From contig NC_134643.1 of NCBI RefSeq assembly GCF_030463565.1, positions 121,623,809 through 121,687,808 of the forward strand: a DNA stretch of 64,000 nt. The letters run 5' to 3'. The notes beneath the pieces were generated by a model, which was not told the DNA's origin, ran no database searches, and saw nothing but the letters and a program-made list of their open reading frames with translations. The position numbers and the translations under genes are program-made. Source of the DNA: Pelecanus crispus. Taxonomy: Eukaryota > Chordata > Aves > Pelecaniformes > Pelecanidae. Shown one piece after another: positions 10,685-24,809 of this stretch (position 1 is its first letter; every line of letters starts with the position of its first letter).

Positions 10685-10985
10685 AAATCACAGGAAAGTG
10701 AGGTTGGAAGGGACCTCTGGGAGCCTCAAGACCGATCTCCTGCTCAAAGCAAGGCTACTTTCAGTCGGGGAGGTTGTGCATGGACTTGCCTCATCAAGGT
10801 TTGAACATCTTCGGGGCTGGAGGTTTCACAGCTTCTAGGTAGCCTGTGCTCCTTGCACAGCGCAGAGCTCCAGCCCCTAGCTCTGCGTCCTTCCACTGGA
10901 CACACTCCAGTCTGCCAGTCTCCCTCTGGTGTGGGAGCTTTCATACGTGTCCAAAGGAGAAATCCTGCAGCTGTCAGCATGCTTT
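10685..10985 (-). mobile_element. Old CR1 3'-end fragment
   Basis: Read on the plus strand it begins ATCACAGGAAAGTGAGGTTGG and continues with GGGACCTCTGG, CTCCTGCTCAAAGCAAG and TTTGAACATCTTCGGGGCTGG. These phrases match the reverse complement of a divergent CR1 3' region (the CR1-C/Y-like text group). It is degraded and the right boundary is fuzzy. No functional frame remains. Confidence 0.65.
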
Positions 10986-13900
10986 GAGATGAACACAAGG
11001 CACTAAATCAGGCAATCGTCTGGCAGGTCCTGTTGCACCCTGTCTCCTCCATTTCTCAGCCTATGGCTCCCGCAGAGCACTGTATAGCAGAGCACCACAT
11101 AGCAGAGCACTGTATAGCCTCACAGGCTCCTCTCACACCCAGTACCTACTCCCTCCCATAGGTCCTCTGCAGTACATGGAGAAGAATGGTAAGGAAGGTA
11201 AAAACAGGCCAGGACATTTTCTAGCAGCTTGTAAAGCAAAATGATAGCAAGACACATCTGGCGGTGTACAAGAGTCTGATGCCAGAGGGGTGCTGTCAGC
11301 TCCTGCCACCACAGTGCATGGCACTGGTGTGGTCCTGCTTAAACACCGGTGCGATTTTCAGCAGCTGCCCCAGAACAGGGGGAAGCCGAAAGGGTCAGGG
11401 GTATTGACCTGTAGGTGACGTCTACCATCAGACAGGATGGGGGAATATTTCTGTTCCTGTGGAAAGATCCAGATGTCTGAGGGAGGAGGGGGCTGCCCCC
11501 TGCCCAGACCAGCTCCTGCATCCCATTCACCGCTCTGCTCTACAGATGCTCATGTCCACACCAGGCGGGGAAAAAAGGGGCCAGAGGCTGAAACCCTGGC
11601 AGGGACTGCTTTTCTCTGCCACGGCGCAGGCTCAGGCACACATCAAACACCAGCGCAGGAGAACCACACACCGCCCCCCCCCAGTGCTGCCGCCCCCCTC
11701 CCCTGCCACGGCCCTGCACACACCGGACACGGCTCCTGCGGTTGGGTGCACGTGGGCAGGCGACTGCGTCTCAGCAGACCTGACTTCGCAACTGGCGCTT
11801 ATGCCAGCTAATATAGGCATATTTTTAAGTAATCCCACTTCATTAGCTACTTTTCCAGGGCCTCAGCATATAATGAGTGAAATCCATTAGTCATCTGACA
11901 GTTCTAGTTATTCTGCATGTCAAGTCCTATCTCTTCATTTATATATCCAGACTGTTATGGCAAGCTGGTGTGCTAGTTGTACCCCTCCACCTACTCAGTG
12001 CTAATTTAAGAGTTGTTATTTTTGGCTCACGGTGATTGTGTGCATAAAAAGTTCAGTTTCCTCCAAAAAATTTTAAAGGGAAGCAGAATGCGGGACTGAG
12101 CAGAAAACTTACCTTGCTAAACACCATTTGCCCAACATCAGCAAACCTTGTTTTCAGGTAATTTAGCAGAAGTAAAGCTTCTTCCTATGAAGATTCTGTC
12201 TATGAACGATTGAGTTGCAAAAAACATAGTCGTTTTTGACACAACTGGTAGATGGGGCATACAGGAGCAGCTCACTCAGAAAAAACAACTTGGCAATTCA
12301 CAATGAACAACATCTAACTTACTGCAAGGACAGTAATTTGGTGACTGAAAACATGAAATAGCATTTGCTTATCAAAAAATTTGTATGGATGAAGAAAACT
12401 CAAAAGCAAAGTTCTGTCTCTACTCCAGACATTCCCTGTCCATTTGTAAAATTAATTATCTGTAAACAAAACATTTTTCTCTTTGTAATGCATGCTTTGA
12501 TATTTCTCGTCTACACAAAAGACTGCTCTTATTCCTGAGAAGTGCACTCATGTACCTGAGAGATAGGAATGGCAGAGGACATTTCAAGCTGAAAAATTAA
12601 AAAAGGAGTGAAAAAAATTACGGAAATTGTTCTCTGAAAAATAGTTGTAGACTATTACAAGTACATCCTTTCAAGGATGTGCTGTTGCATGTGTGTAGGC
12701 TGACATTTTATGTCCTGCATACAGTTAGCAGAAAGATTGCTTACCACCAAAGTCCTAACCAGGCCATCAAAGTCGGATTGAATTAGGATTTGTTCCGTAC
12801 CAGTGAACTTTGTGCCTTCTACTTATTTTCCCATTAGTTTTGCCCGTAGTTTAAAAAAGACGTTGACCACAACCCAGAAGTTCTTGCCTTCTTTTTTCTT
12901 TGAAAACAGGAACAACAATGTAACAACGGAGGTTTCTTTATAGCTTTTAAGTAAAAGTAACTCAGGCTGGTTCCAAGACCACGAACTCCATACATAGACA
13001 GTAACTATCCCTGCTTAGTATCCCTTTTAGCAGGGATGGTCTGCTTCCATGAGTGCTAAATATCTGTTACCCCTTGTAGTCCCTTGAAGAAGCTTTCCCA
13101 GGCCTTTGCATGCTTCAGAAATTAAAATAATGCCTTCCCTGTTTTTTTCAGCCAGTATTTGTCTGAATAATTTTCAGGCTGCAGCAAGGGTAATAGTAGA
13201 ATTGCATCCTCGCACATCTAGGATTATGTAAAAGAGGAGGTGCATTTGATGAATTATTGTCCACCTTAGCCTCTCTTTTGAAAAATGCTGTCATCTGTGT
13301 TCACAGCCAGTTGCAAGTGAAGTGATATGTAAAATCACAGAGTGCTTTGGATAATGGCAGAGTCTGAGCTTTCCCAGGGATTGCTCATGTCATAAGGACA
13401 CGTACGGGGAAGACAATAGCCCTTGCTTCAAATCCCTGTTTTGTTGTCAGTTTGTGGTATTAAAGGGTCTCTTTCAATGTCAGTGCTAATTTACAGATAA
13501 AAAAATGCATGACTGGAAAGCCTGTATGAGGAGGAAAGAAAAAGGACCATCATTGAAAATATTTGTCTCTTGTTGGATTAGCTTAACCTACACATGTAAA
13601 CCTAAGCAAAATCTGTGTTATTGCATTAGCCTTTTACTGCTGGGAACCTGGCCTCAGCCCTGATGTAGGTCACAGACAGAAAATCATTTACTGTCCTTAA
13701 CTAAATCCCAAAGGGGACATTTGCCCTTGCAACCACCTCACTGAAACCCCAGTAGGCTTTGATCCCAGCCCTGCGTGGCTGGCTTTTGCCTTTGTGAAAG
13801 GAACCACAAGGAACTGACGAAGGTCAGCAGACGAGTGGACGGGGCGGCACGCTTTGTGGCAGCGTTTTCCTCTTCTACCTTTCCATCTGCAAACACAGTA

Positions 13901-15093
13901 ACAGAGGTGTGGGATAAGCTAGCAAGAGACTTGTGTGTTGAGTGCCCGAGTGACATTTTCATAGGGAGCACCAGTGCTGTCTGAAACATCAGGGATGCAC
14001 TTTAAGAGGATAGAGATAACCAAAATTTTGAAAGCTAGATGCAAGGGGAGTGCCTACATGAAAGATACCCCTTATAAATGGCAAAGCAAGAGACAGCCTA
14101 CCAGACAGACAGCGGGCTTTGCCATCAGGAGACACAGGCTGGCAGTGGGGATTCATGGGGTGCCCCTAGGCAGGTTAACCACTCTTACTCCTATTCTTGG
14201 GATGCAGCTTGATACTACATCTAAGCCACCCTTAACAGCAAATGACAGTGCAAAGGGGCAGCACTGGTCCTGCTCCCTCACTGCTTGCCTTGCACAATCT
14301 GATGCAAGTGAGTGGGCAAGCTCAGTCACCCAAAAATTAACTCTCCAAAACCAAGACATTAGCTTTCTTGGTCAAGCCCGCTGAGCAGGCTGAAAGGACA
14401 AACAGGCAGGGGCTGGTACTAGCATAAAGGAAAGGAGAACCTTCCCTTAGCAGATAGTTATTATACTACTTTAGCTATATTTATTATAAAGCGTACAGCA
14501 AGCAGTGCTACGAACAGTGGTGTCGGTGCAGCAAAAGGGGATGGCAGAGGTAGGTCTGGGTGGGGAAAGTAGGGAGGAGCCAGAAGACACTCGAGGTGCC
14601 ATTGCCATTGAGAAAAGCATAGCCTAAGCCCAGAAATCAAGTGCTTGAAGGGAGAGGCAGTTTGCTTTGGTGTTGGGTGGTTGTTGGTTTTTTTTCACTG
14701 CATCCGTTGATACTGTCGAGAAACAGAGTGGCTTTCAGGCACACAAGCCCTTCCTCATTTCTGCAACAGAAGCAGCAATCTTTGTGTTAAGAACAGATTG
14801 AGATGAGTTGTTCCGGGTTTAATTGAATTATGTTAATCAGCTGGACAATTTGAGAACACGTTTAGTCAGTACTTGTAAAGTGCTCACAAGGGAGAGGTGG
14901 TAGGAGAGGTAGGTAATACTGCTTGTGGGATACTGAGGTGCTGGTAGGAGGGGAGCATCTATAATGTATCTTAAAAGTTAGTATCTTCTTTACAGCTGAG
15001 ATGTCTTTTTAGCCAGTAAGTTCATTAATTCCAGGTTCACCTTTTGAAGGTGTTTTGTTCCTCTGAGTGTCTGTTTTATGCAAAATGTCCCAT
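10986..15093. other. Intergenic, nothing recognised
   Basis: About 4 kb without a supportable gene. Minor features: a short near-repeat of AGCACTGTATAGC at 11,083-11,117 and a C-rich patch near 11,675-11,700. Open frames at 11,437-11,890 overlap in two frames with no splice context or recognisable domain and are treated as chance. Confidence 0.4.
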
Positions 15094-15123
15094 CCCCGCC
15101 CCCCCCCCCCCCCCCCCCGCCCC
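15094..15123. repeat. Poly(C) tract
   Basis: About 30 bases, nearly all C with one or two G. Length is likely unreliable in the assembly. Confidence 0.85.
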
Positions 15124-18100
15124 TTTTCAATTTGTGGCACCTTTCTCTGTGGGCTGTTTGTAGGAGTTAATTCTGGTGACTAGGGGTTGCCTGGTTCCCC
15201 TACGTTATTTCTCCAAGGGCAGCAGTGCACTGAGTGGCGTGGACATCCTTCTGGTGCGTGCATGTGCGTGCTGCGCCCCTGACTGCTTTGGCTGTTGGGG
15301 ATGTGCGATGGCCAGGTTTGCAGCCGGTGCTGCGCAGTAATCCCCCTTACGGGGAGGCCTCGGGAAGAGCTCGGCTGAGTAATTCAGGAGAGGCACTGCT
15401 GTTCTGCAGAGACGATGTCTAAGACATACCTGTATGAGTAATAAGAATGGATTTTAAGAAGTCATTTTATCTCGAAAATGGTATTACTCAGCTTGTAAGT
15501 ATGTGGGCTCCTACAGGCGTAGCCGTCAGTGCTTCTGATGGCTTGCTCTGTAGCATCATCTGCTGGTAGCAGCGGGGAAAAATTACCCCTCCAGCACCTC
15601 TCATTTTCCAGGTAAGTTATTCCTCCTACAGTGACTGGAGTCAGAGAAAGAACTCGAGGAGTACTTGGTTCAGGTGACTCTGAAAGACTGCTGGTCCCAC
15701 AGCTGGCACTGTGTGAAACTTGCCCCTTGGTAGAGGGTCAGCAAGGGCCAACGTATCATTGAACCCCTTTGGAGAGCTGCGTAGGATTTATACAGCCCAC
15801 AAGTTTCACACTGTCCTCAGTGGAGGCTGTACATCACGCTATTGCTATCTGGAGAGCAGACACAGTTGCATGGAAAACTTAAGCGAATGTTGGCTCATTC
15901 TACGGGGCTGAATTTCCCCTTTCAGCCTGAGTAGTGGATGAATAAGGCGTCTCACCCTTGCTCCCCGGCACAAGGAGAGGGGCAGCTGCTGCAGGCCTGC
16001 TGCTCCCACGCCAGCTGAGCAAGGTGAGGGGCAAGAAATCAGCAACCGACCATGCAGAGCCGGACGCTGCCCATCAGCGCCTTAGCCGGGCACAAGCCCC
16101 TGTGGAAGAACAGGCACAGCTTTGCTCTCTTTGCGTGGGGGGGACGGGGACCGAGATGCGACTTGGGGGACTGTGTGGCCATCAGATGGCTTTCTTGCAG
16201 TAGGTGAGCACCACCACATTTGTGTTCATCTGGTGAACTTGGGCACCGATAACCACAGGGACATGGTGGTCCTGGCTTTGGCACAGGCCATTATAAGCTT
16301 GCCCTGTTACCTGCTAGGGTGGCTTGCTGTGCTGAGGTCCGGGCTGCTGCACGCCTGGCCTTGTTACCTTCCCCGAGTGGGCTCAGGAGAAGCTGGGCAT
16401 GCCTCAGCCCTGGCTGCGCAGAGAGGTGATTTCAACCTGTGCGATCCCCAGCCCGTGCGCCGCAGCAGGGCACTCGCCTGCGGAGAGCGTTCGGCACGAC
16501 TCTTCATAAGCTGTTTTCCTGATTTCTAAAGCTGACTCTGAGCAGCATGGAGATCTGCAGGAACGTACTCCCAGAGCAAGTCTTACGGATGTAGCTTTGT
16601 AGTCCATTGGACTTGCCTGCCAGCCCTGTCTCCTGAAAGGGTTACCTGAGGAAACATGCTCGTCGTCTGCAGAATGACAGAGGAGAGTGGCAGGGGCCCC
16701 CACTGCTCGAGGGTGAGCAGGCTGCAGCAGGCCTCACCCAAACCTCCAAGCCTTCTGTCCCCAGTGATGTTGAATCAGTTTGCCTTTTTGAGGCAAACTT
16801 ACAGCCCAAGCATATTTATGGAGAATTAATCGTACTTCACCCTATAATGTGTCAGGACTGTGAGACGTAGAGAAGCACAAAGCTCCTTATGAAAGGACAG
16901 TGAGAGAGTACTCCTGCCCTTCCTGTCTAAATCATTAGCCTGGAGCTCTTCTTCCTCAAATATTAATGTTTTCCTGATTACCTGCTCCTTATGAAAAGGT
17001 GATTGTGCCTGCAGACTCTTTGAATAATTCATTTAAAATATTAAAGCCAGAGAGAAGTGAACTTTTATTTAACAGTGGGTTAGAGCATGGCCTGCCCATG
17101 CCATCCTTGCCCTGGGGAGGAAAACAATGGGAAGCATTCCCAGTGTCCTGGTCTTCTGGAGATGGCAGTGCAGAGAGAAAAAACAGTGGTCAGAGCTGCT
17201 ACAGCCCATCTTCTTCCACACGTGTGTTTAGGTGTGGAGTGGGGAAGGCAGGCAGGAATTGGCGGGGGGGAAAGAGGGTGGGAGCGCGGCTCAATGAGCT
17301 TTCCTTCAATTTGTCTATATTTTTAAGCCATGCTTAGCATCATTGCTTCTGTAAGTAGCCACTGATGGGGTCACTGCCTTTCCTCAAAATAAACAAATTA
17401 AGCAGACAGTGCAAACCCATGTCATTCTTACTCCTGCTATCTGTGGTGTCACAAGCAACCGAGGTGTAATCCTCCTTTTGTTTTTTCATGGCAATTCCCA
17501 AGGTCAACAAAGAACCTGGATTCACTTACTGCAACTTAAGACACAGCTTAACAAATGGTTTGGCAGATCGGCAACCGCAAGCTTTGAGCAGTTGGCCCAG
17601 GCATTTGCACCTGCAGTCCCTTTGGAAGGACGTGGTCTTGAAAGGGATTTGAGGTATCGTTAAGATGTGCTGGAAGGTGAAGGACAAGGTGACAGAAGGG
17701 ACAACTCCTTGCATGTGTCCCACCTAAATTGGTGACTCTTGGCCACTGCAGGAAAACACCAGGTTGGTTCTCTATTGCTAACTCAGCTTTGAACATATGC
17801 TGGCAGAAGGAGAGAAGAGAACATGGTTTATAGGGGCTTGGAAGAGGACTGCTGCTCTGACCCTGGGGCAGAGGCTTTGGCTCGTGTCATGTCTCAGTGG
17901 CAGGAGAGCCCACCACAACCGCTGCATGGGTCGCTCCAGCTCTAGAAGGACCCAAAGTCTCCACCGTCACCTCTGGCTATGCTTGCACTGCTGGATGGAA
18001 GAAGAGCAAGGACTGATTCTTAGCTTAGCAGCTAAACAGCACATCCCCTGTGTATGGCTATGGGCTAGCCAGCTCTGCTGGCAGACGTACCTTGGAGTGG

Positions 18101-21100
18101 TTGATTGAAATGGTCTAAAACATTGAGCTAATAATTACTCCGTGCAGATAATCAGGAATCCAGTGCTTGAACTTACTCCCTGGTCCTCCTGTACTTAGCA
18201 AGTGTAGACACACCTTCTGTCTTCTTGAGGAGCTAGGGACAAAAGTGCTACCCTGCAAGGACCCTCACAAGCCAGAATATGTGCTGTAAGACTTGGGGGA
18301 AAAGGCAGAAAGCAGGTGAAACCGGAGTCCAAGTTAGCCTCTCTGGAGATGCGTCCTCCAGGATGATGTCAAGATGGGAGGGACAGTTTTAAACAGCCCC
18401 TTGACTTTTCTGAATTCTGGCTTTTTTGAGTTTTCTGCTTGGACTCTAAAGCTCTGAGATGCTTTGATGTAGGCAATTTGCCGGTGCAGTCTTGGGCAGC
18501 TCAGGAGTCCAGAACTGGCTGGGCTGAGAGCATACCCATCCATCCTGGCCTCGCCTGCTGTGATGGATCTTAGATCCCACCTCAGAGGGGACCAGAGGGT
18601 GTTAGCTGTTGCTGAATGCTTGTGCCTATTGATTTGTGTTTATTAGTCACATTATTTCTATTTGCACAAGCGCTTTTGCTGTCCTCCTGTAACTCAACCC
18701 TGTCAGGCTAATGCAGGTAGTAAGTCACTCTACCCTCTGATGCCAGCAAATGGTTTCTCCATGATGGGCCCTTGTTTTCTTCCTACATGGACAAACTACA
18801 GTCTGTGCCTGTGCTGGAAGCGGAGGGAGCAAAACGGCTCTGTGCCAAGCGTAGTACATATGACCAGCCATAAGCACTGCTCTTGCAGGGTTTGGCTGAG
18901 CAAGGGGAGAAGGGGAGGCAAAAACCTTGGAGGCTCCTCATGGAATTCAGCCCCTGCAATGTTAAGTGGGTGCCGGCGCTGCCCCTGAGCCCTTTCATTA
19001 CTCAGTCTCATTATGGGATTAGCTCGCCTGTGTCCTTGGCATTTTGCTCTCATTTTTGAAGCAGGGTGAATTGTTTAGTGGTCTGTGTAATCAGGAAATG
19101 GTATGTTGGAGGAGCCAGGTGTTGCCTAAATTGATATTCCCATCTTGTGCATGCAAGAGGACTTTCGTTACGTGGGGCTCTTAATGGTCCCCAGCTTCTC
19201 TATATCATGGAGAGGTCCTACATCTTGCCAAAGGGCAAGAGATCTCATCCTGCCATTTTTACTGAAGCCATTGACATTCCATGATTATCACAATATTAGA
19301 AAACTCACTAAGTATCTCTATGGCATTCACTTTGAAATCCTTTCTTCCCCAGACAGACTATGTGAACATGACAGACTGGTTCCATGTTCTGCAATGGATG
19401 GGGGTTTTCCCCCACAAGCAAGTCCTTATGCCCTTTGTTTTTATTACAGTGGGATGTAACATACGAAATAAAGATCTCCTCTGTGTCCCTAGAGGGATTA
19501 GAGCAATCATTCGTACAAACGTGAAGGCTTTCTGGTCTCTTTTCAGACTAGTAGTTAAAACCCTTATGAGACAGATTCTCTCTTCCAGAAAATTATCAGC
19601 TATCCTCCCCAGGCATTGTGGGATAAGGAAGGAGATATTTTTTTTCCACAGTTTATATTGCCACACAGCCAAAGATTCATCAAGGTTTCCAAATTACAAA
19701 CCTAATTTAAAAAGGGCAAATTTATTTTTGTTGAGCTGATAAGCCCACATCATTTCTTTCCTTTGTTTCCTTAGGCCCCTCACCCACAAATCTTAATGTT
19801 ATCAAGCAATTAGGTCTTAGCCAAGTCCTGCTTTTGCTGGATGGTCTGAAGCTGGAATCTGTATAAAATGGGATTAGACATGAAGCATGTTGGCTGGGTA
19901 AAGGGATATACTGGGACAAGGGCAATAAGGAGCCTACCACAACAGTTCTTGTTTAATGGAGCAAGGACCATCTTCTCAAAATGTTCCTTTGAGGTCTTAT
20001 TTTAATTGAAATTGACTGATCTATGCAGCAACAGGGAATTAAGCATGACTTATAAAACCTTGCCTGGCTCAGCTGGGCTTCGGTTTCTCACAGTGCCTAG
20101 ATCTGAATGCCTGGCAGATGGCTGCAGGGGTTCCCCGCAGAGGACTTTCTCCGAAGAGCTAAGTACTTCCCAGGGCCTGACACCAGCAACTCGCAGAGTG
20201 CTGCTTCTACTGAGCAGGGCCCGTCTGAACGCAACACTGCTAAAATTCAAAACTGCCCAAAACTGGGATGAGATGGGTTGCAGAAAGTCAGTGGCCGTTT
20301 CAGAAAAGCTGGTGGTTGGTCTGCTGGTCTATGAGGTGCAGCTGGAATTTCTTCTCTCGCCTCTGGGTTTCCTAAAGAAGGATGAAGATGGTAATATTTA
20401 CATGAGAGAGGGCAGGGGCAGTCATGTGTATGTATATAATAACCAATGTGCCTGGTTATCTTACTTCTTTTTCTAGCTACTACAAATTTTCCAGTATTTC
20501 ATCAAATGAAGAGTAGAAGTACTGTGGAAGGTGAGTCTGTCAAACGAAACCTGGACCACTAATGCCATCCAGTGGCTGGCACACACTAACACACTTCCCA
20601 TCACCAGTAAACCCTGAATTGACTAGAACAAACATCAAATATCAACTCTAAGCTCTTCCCCCCACACTGTTCACAATCATCCGTGCAGCATTTTTTTTGC
20701 ACTTGGTCCCATCAGAGGCCAGGCTTACACTGAAAAAAATGTAAGAAATCACACGTGTGGTACCTAGCTTGTTTTAAGCACATTTTTCCTTTCCCACTTC
20801 TGTTTCCTTTAGAAAGTATCATTTAGAGCTTAGTCTCTGTGAAGTAATCCCCACAAATGTTGTACATGCTGCTGAGTTTGTATCTGATCTTTCTTCATGC
20901 ACCTGATGCAATAAGCTGCCCTGCCCTTTTACAGTGAGTACCTTGAGCCAAGAGCCACAGGGGAAATGTATTAAAGGGAATTTAGGGTACAGAGCAAAAC
21001 TGACTTTGTTTTATTTGTTTCTGCAACGGTGTGTTACAGTCACACACTGTTGCCCCTACATAGTTCATGTAGCTGGGCACAACGGGAACACTCAGTGTCA

Positions 21101-24028
21101 GCTGGCAGGAGGCAAGGAGAAAGCTGTAGTTGCAATGGCTTGTACTAGAGAGATTAGCCTGGCACCCACTGCTACATACTCCAAAACCCCAATTAGCTAA
21201 CTGCCACCGCAGTCAAATCACAGTCATCTGCATCCTGCTCTGGTCTGCTCTTCTCATACATCTGCTGAGATAGAGCAGGAAGAGCTGCAGGATCACCAAA
21301 CCTGGCCAGGACGTGTTTGTGCATGTGCTCAAGCATTTGTGCGGGGGACTTGCAGCGGTCTCCTAGCAGAGCCCTAAAGGATGCCATCCTCTGCTTTCAG
21401 AGCGAGGGAAGAAAGCGGAAAGGTGGTCCAGTGTGAGGAATTCTCCTTCTGCTTTCAGACAGAAAACATTTCATTTTTTTTTCATGCCCCACAGGGGTGA
21501 GGAGTCCTGGCCTGGGCTGCCTGGACAGCCAGACTGCTGCCTGCTCTCACAGGCACAGAGGAGGAGTTTGGTGTGCAGGGGTTGCTGAGGTGAAAGAAAT
21601 GAGAAAACTCGGTAAAGAAGCAGGGTGGTGGCTTAAAAGAGAGAGGAGCTGAGGGTCCCACAGTCAAACCAAAGCAGGGATGGTATCTGGGGAGATAAGG
21701 CGCATGACCCACTGACCAGCACCGAGGTGACGCTTCTGTGATGAGAGCTCTTGTGGGCTGAGGCCATGCTCTACACATGGACCTGAATAGGTAGGCTAAA
21801 GGCTCCCCCGCTATCCCCAGGCGTACAGCAGGTCCTGGGCATCCAAATAATGTCTTCTGTGCTGGCAACAAACCATCTCAGAGGTACCACCCACAGGCCC
21901 TCAGCTACTCAGAGCCAGGCACAGCTGGGATATACAACCTGAAAACTCTGCATGGGCACCATCTCCACCACAGAGAACAGTCATAACCAAGCTCATGACA
22001 GGGACGTTGATCAGAAACATGAGGGCATTGTGTACAAAGGTGATGCAGCTGATGTGGTTGTGCATAAATTGCCTCTGCTGCAACTCCCCACAGCACAGTG
22101 GAGCAAACCCACGCCGGTGGCAGTGATTGCTCCTCCCACAGATGGTGGGTGAAGACAAGTGTCCCTGCAGTGACCCAGGAATAGCTGCTGCGATTGCTGT
22201 TTCTCCAGAATACAGTCACGGTGCTCAGGATGTCATGAAAAGCCATCAGCTCCAGGGGAAACTAGGCAGCAGATGGCTGTGCACGCTTCCCGGTGGCAGT
22301 TGCTTCAAGGTATTCACCAGCTCTGAGCTGCTGTAACTCCAGTCGGTGGGTGCCAGGCAATGCCAGAAGGCAGGGCTGCCAGAGGGCAATGCCCACCCAT
22401 TGCTGAAACAAGAGGGGCCCAGAGACAATGAAAATTGCACATCCAGAGCTAGTGCCGAGGAAGCGGCCTTCCATGTCCTGAAGCGAACGGGCTGCTGTTG
22501 ATCATTACACCTCTGCAGGATAGCACATTCCTACAAGGAGCACCTCTGATGCGTGCCCAGATCCCAATTCCGGGGCCAGCACTCACCAGTGGCAGCTGGG
22601 ACTTGCTGTAAAAAAGGCAGGAGAGTTACTTTGTGGAAGCTGGCTGGCCCGGTTATTCACCAGAGAGGTGCCAACTGAGGCTGCAATGAACATTCATGGT
22701 GAGGATTTTTGTCTGGAGAGGTGTCTGTCACTCCGTGGTGGGGGCTACATTGCACCCACCCGTGCCCAGCAGCTCCTTCAATCTGCCCTGAGCAAAGGTT
22801 GCCGCTGCCCCTCAGACCTCCTGGCATAATTGCACGTGGAGCTGCTCCTTAACCACGTTATGTCAGAGCAATCCTGGCTAGAAAATGCCTGCTTTGAAAA
22901 GTGTGCAAATTAGCCTGGATCATAGCAACAGGACTGGATTAGGGAATAACTATGCATGAAGTCAGGAAGCGGTGCTGCTCGCCAGCAGCTGGGTGCTGTC
23001 ACCTCGCCTTCCTCCACAGTCGCGGCTGGACCGGCATAGCCGAGCAGTTTGCAGGCATGTGACGTGGTGGGCCGCCTGCCAGGGACCGTTCGGAGGTTCA
23101 AATTACTAATGTTCTGGAAAGGTTGGGGACTGTTCCATCGGGCCCACGTGCCCATTCGGAGTCCCCAGCGCCGAAAAGCTGGGGAGCGTGCCGACAGGGC
23201 TGGACGCAGTTCAATGCAGACGCAGGTTCCAGGGGATGCTGCAGCCTGTTCCAGAACAGCGACAAAGCTTGGCCCTGGCAGAGACCTACAGGCAGGCTTT
23301 TAAAAGTCTCTCAGCGCTTACAAGTGAACATGGAAGGGGGCTCTTTCCTCTGTCCACCAAAACCAACAGTCACAGAGCCTGAGTCCTGACAGGGAACTTG
23401 CATATCTGCTCTGGCCACATTTTGTGAAGGCAGTCCAGATCACACAAACCCAGAGGGACGATGGCTCCTGGCACGCACGCTGGGTGCAAAGTCTGCAGGC
23501 TTTCTCCTGTGGTGCACTTCGTCCTTTTGGCAAGGCTGGAGATGTCTGCTGACCTACAGAAAAAATTTCCGAACAGATGCCAAATGGTCACATAAATATT
23601 AATTATGTGGTACTGTGGAAATTGTATTACAATATCTGGCTAATGCATTTCGCAGCTGCATTCCCACTTATTAATTGCTTATATTAAAACAGCACCCAGA
23701 AGCCTCGTTTCACTGACAGCTGTACAAACCCAAGCCGAGTTCTGCTTCTTGGTCATGAAAGAACTCGGCCACTCCCCAACTACCCAGTGTCCCCAGAGAA
23801 GAACTCACGTGTTTAAAAATCCAAATAAAAACACATCTTTGTTATTCTGGAGACCTGCCTAGATGTATTCTGTTTGGCAGTCTTGATTTCCCACTGCAGA
23901 AATGGGATAGTTTACCCTGTTGTATCATTTAGGTATTTTCTAATTGCATATTAATTACCATTTCCATGGTGGTTTTGTACTGAATCAAACGATTGCATCT
24001 CCGGGATTACCCAACACAGCTGAGTTAA
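15124..24028. other. Intergenic, no gene supported
   Basis: A long stretch without recognisable genes or transposons. The only part that drew attention is 21,193-22,474 on the minus strand, where three open frames of 64-129 codons lie close together, one with a hydrophobic segment; it is discussed as a finding and not called as a gene. The stretch 23,580-24,000 is AT-rich, with patterns that could be a non-coding regulatory element. Confidence 0.35.
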
Positions 24029-24051
24029 GCAAAAAAAAAAAAAAAAAAAAA
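24029..24051. repeat. Poly(A) tract
   Basis: About 22 consecutive A on the plus strand with no recognisable retrocopy upstream. Confidence 0.8.
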
Positions 24052-24650
24052 TACAAACCGCCTCATCCTTTGGCATACTGACACCTGCTGTACTACTAAA
24101 ATGTAAATGCGGTAAATACTGAAGAGAGAATGCAGAACAGTTTGTGTTGGGGAGTGCTGAAAAGTGTATCCAAATGAAACCGCATGGGAAGTTACCTCTG
24201 GCATATGCTTATGTGGGCTGGGATTTGCAAAGCAACTCACATATCAAGTGACATTAAGAGTTTAGTTACAACTATAAGGACTTTCACAAATAAAATCCTA
24301 GCTAAAAATCTAAGAATGGGCTTTTATTTTTCTACACTGTGAATGAAATCCTTAGTAGGTCATTATATATAACATGTATGCAATATATGAAAAGGTACAG
24401 GCTTTCTTTGGACTTTATTGATTTTTACCCTAGTTGATATTTTAAATGTATCTTCCTAATGTATATTTATACACACACACATGCACAATGTTTTAGCTGC
24501 ATCCATTTAGGTGCCTGGACCCTTTCAGTGAACAAAATAACATTCCTGAATGCATAAACATTTTGACAGCCTCTAATTCAAAAAAACTCCTTTCAGATGA
24601 CCTTTCTGGACAATGTTCTGTCTTTGACCAGTTTCAAAGGTAATGTTTTC

Positions 24651-24790
24651 ATAGAACCATAAAATCGTTGAGGTTGGAAAAGATCTTTAAGATCATCCAG
24701 TCCAACCATTAACGTAACATTACCAAGTCCACCACTAAACCAATTAAGGGGAGAGTAGCAACCCCACGCCTCCTGGCTTGGTGGCTGGAT
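24651..24790 (-). mobile_element. CR1 3'-end fragment
   Basis: The plus strand reads CATAGAACCATAAAATCGTTGAGGTTGG-type text followed by AGATCATCCAGTCCAACC, the reverse complement of a CR1 terminus. It lies just left of a larger CR1 in the same orientation. Either it is an independent insertion or a duplicated tail. Confidence 0.8.
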
Positions 24791-24809
24791 CATTTATAAT
24801 GAAAGTAAA

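Noticed and set aside
11437-11890. Overlapping plus-strand frames of 124 and 143 codons
   Set aside because: Two different frames are open over the same C-rich sequence, with no domain, splice signals or recognisable similarity, so chance is the simpler explanation.
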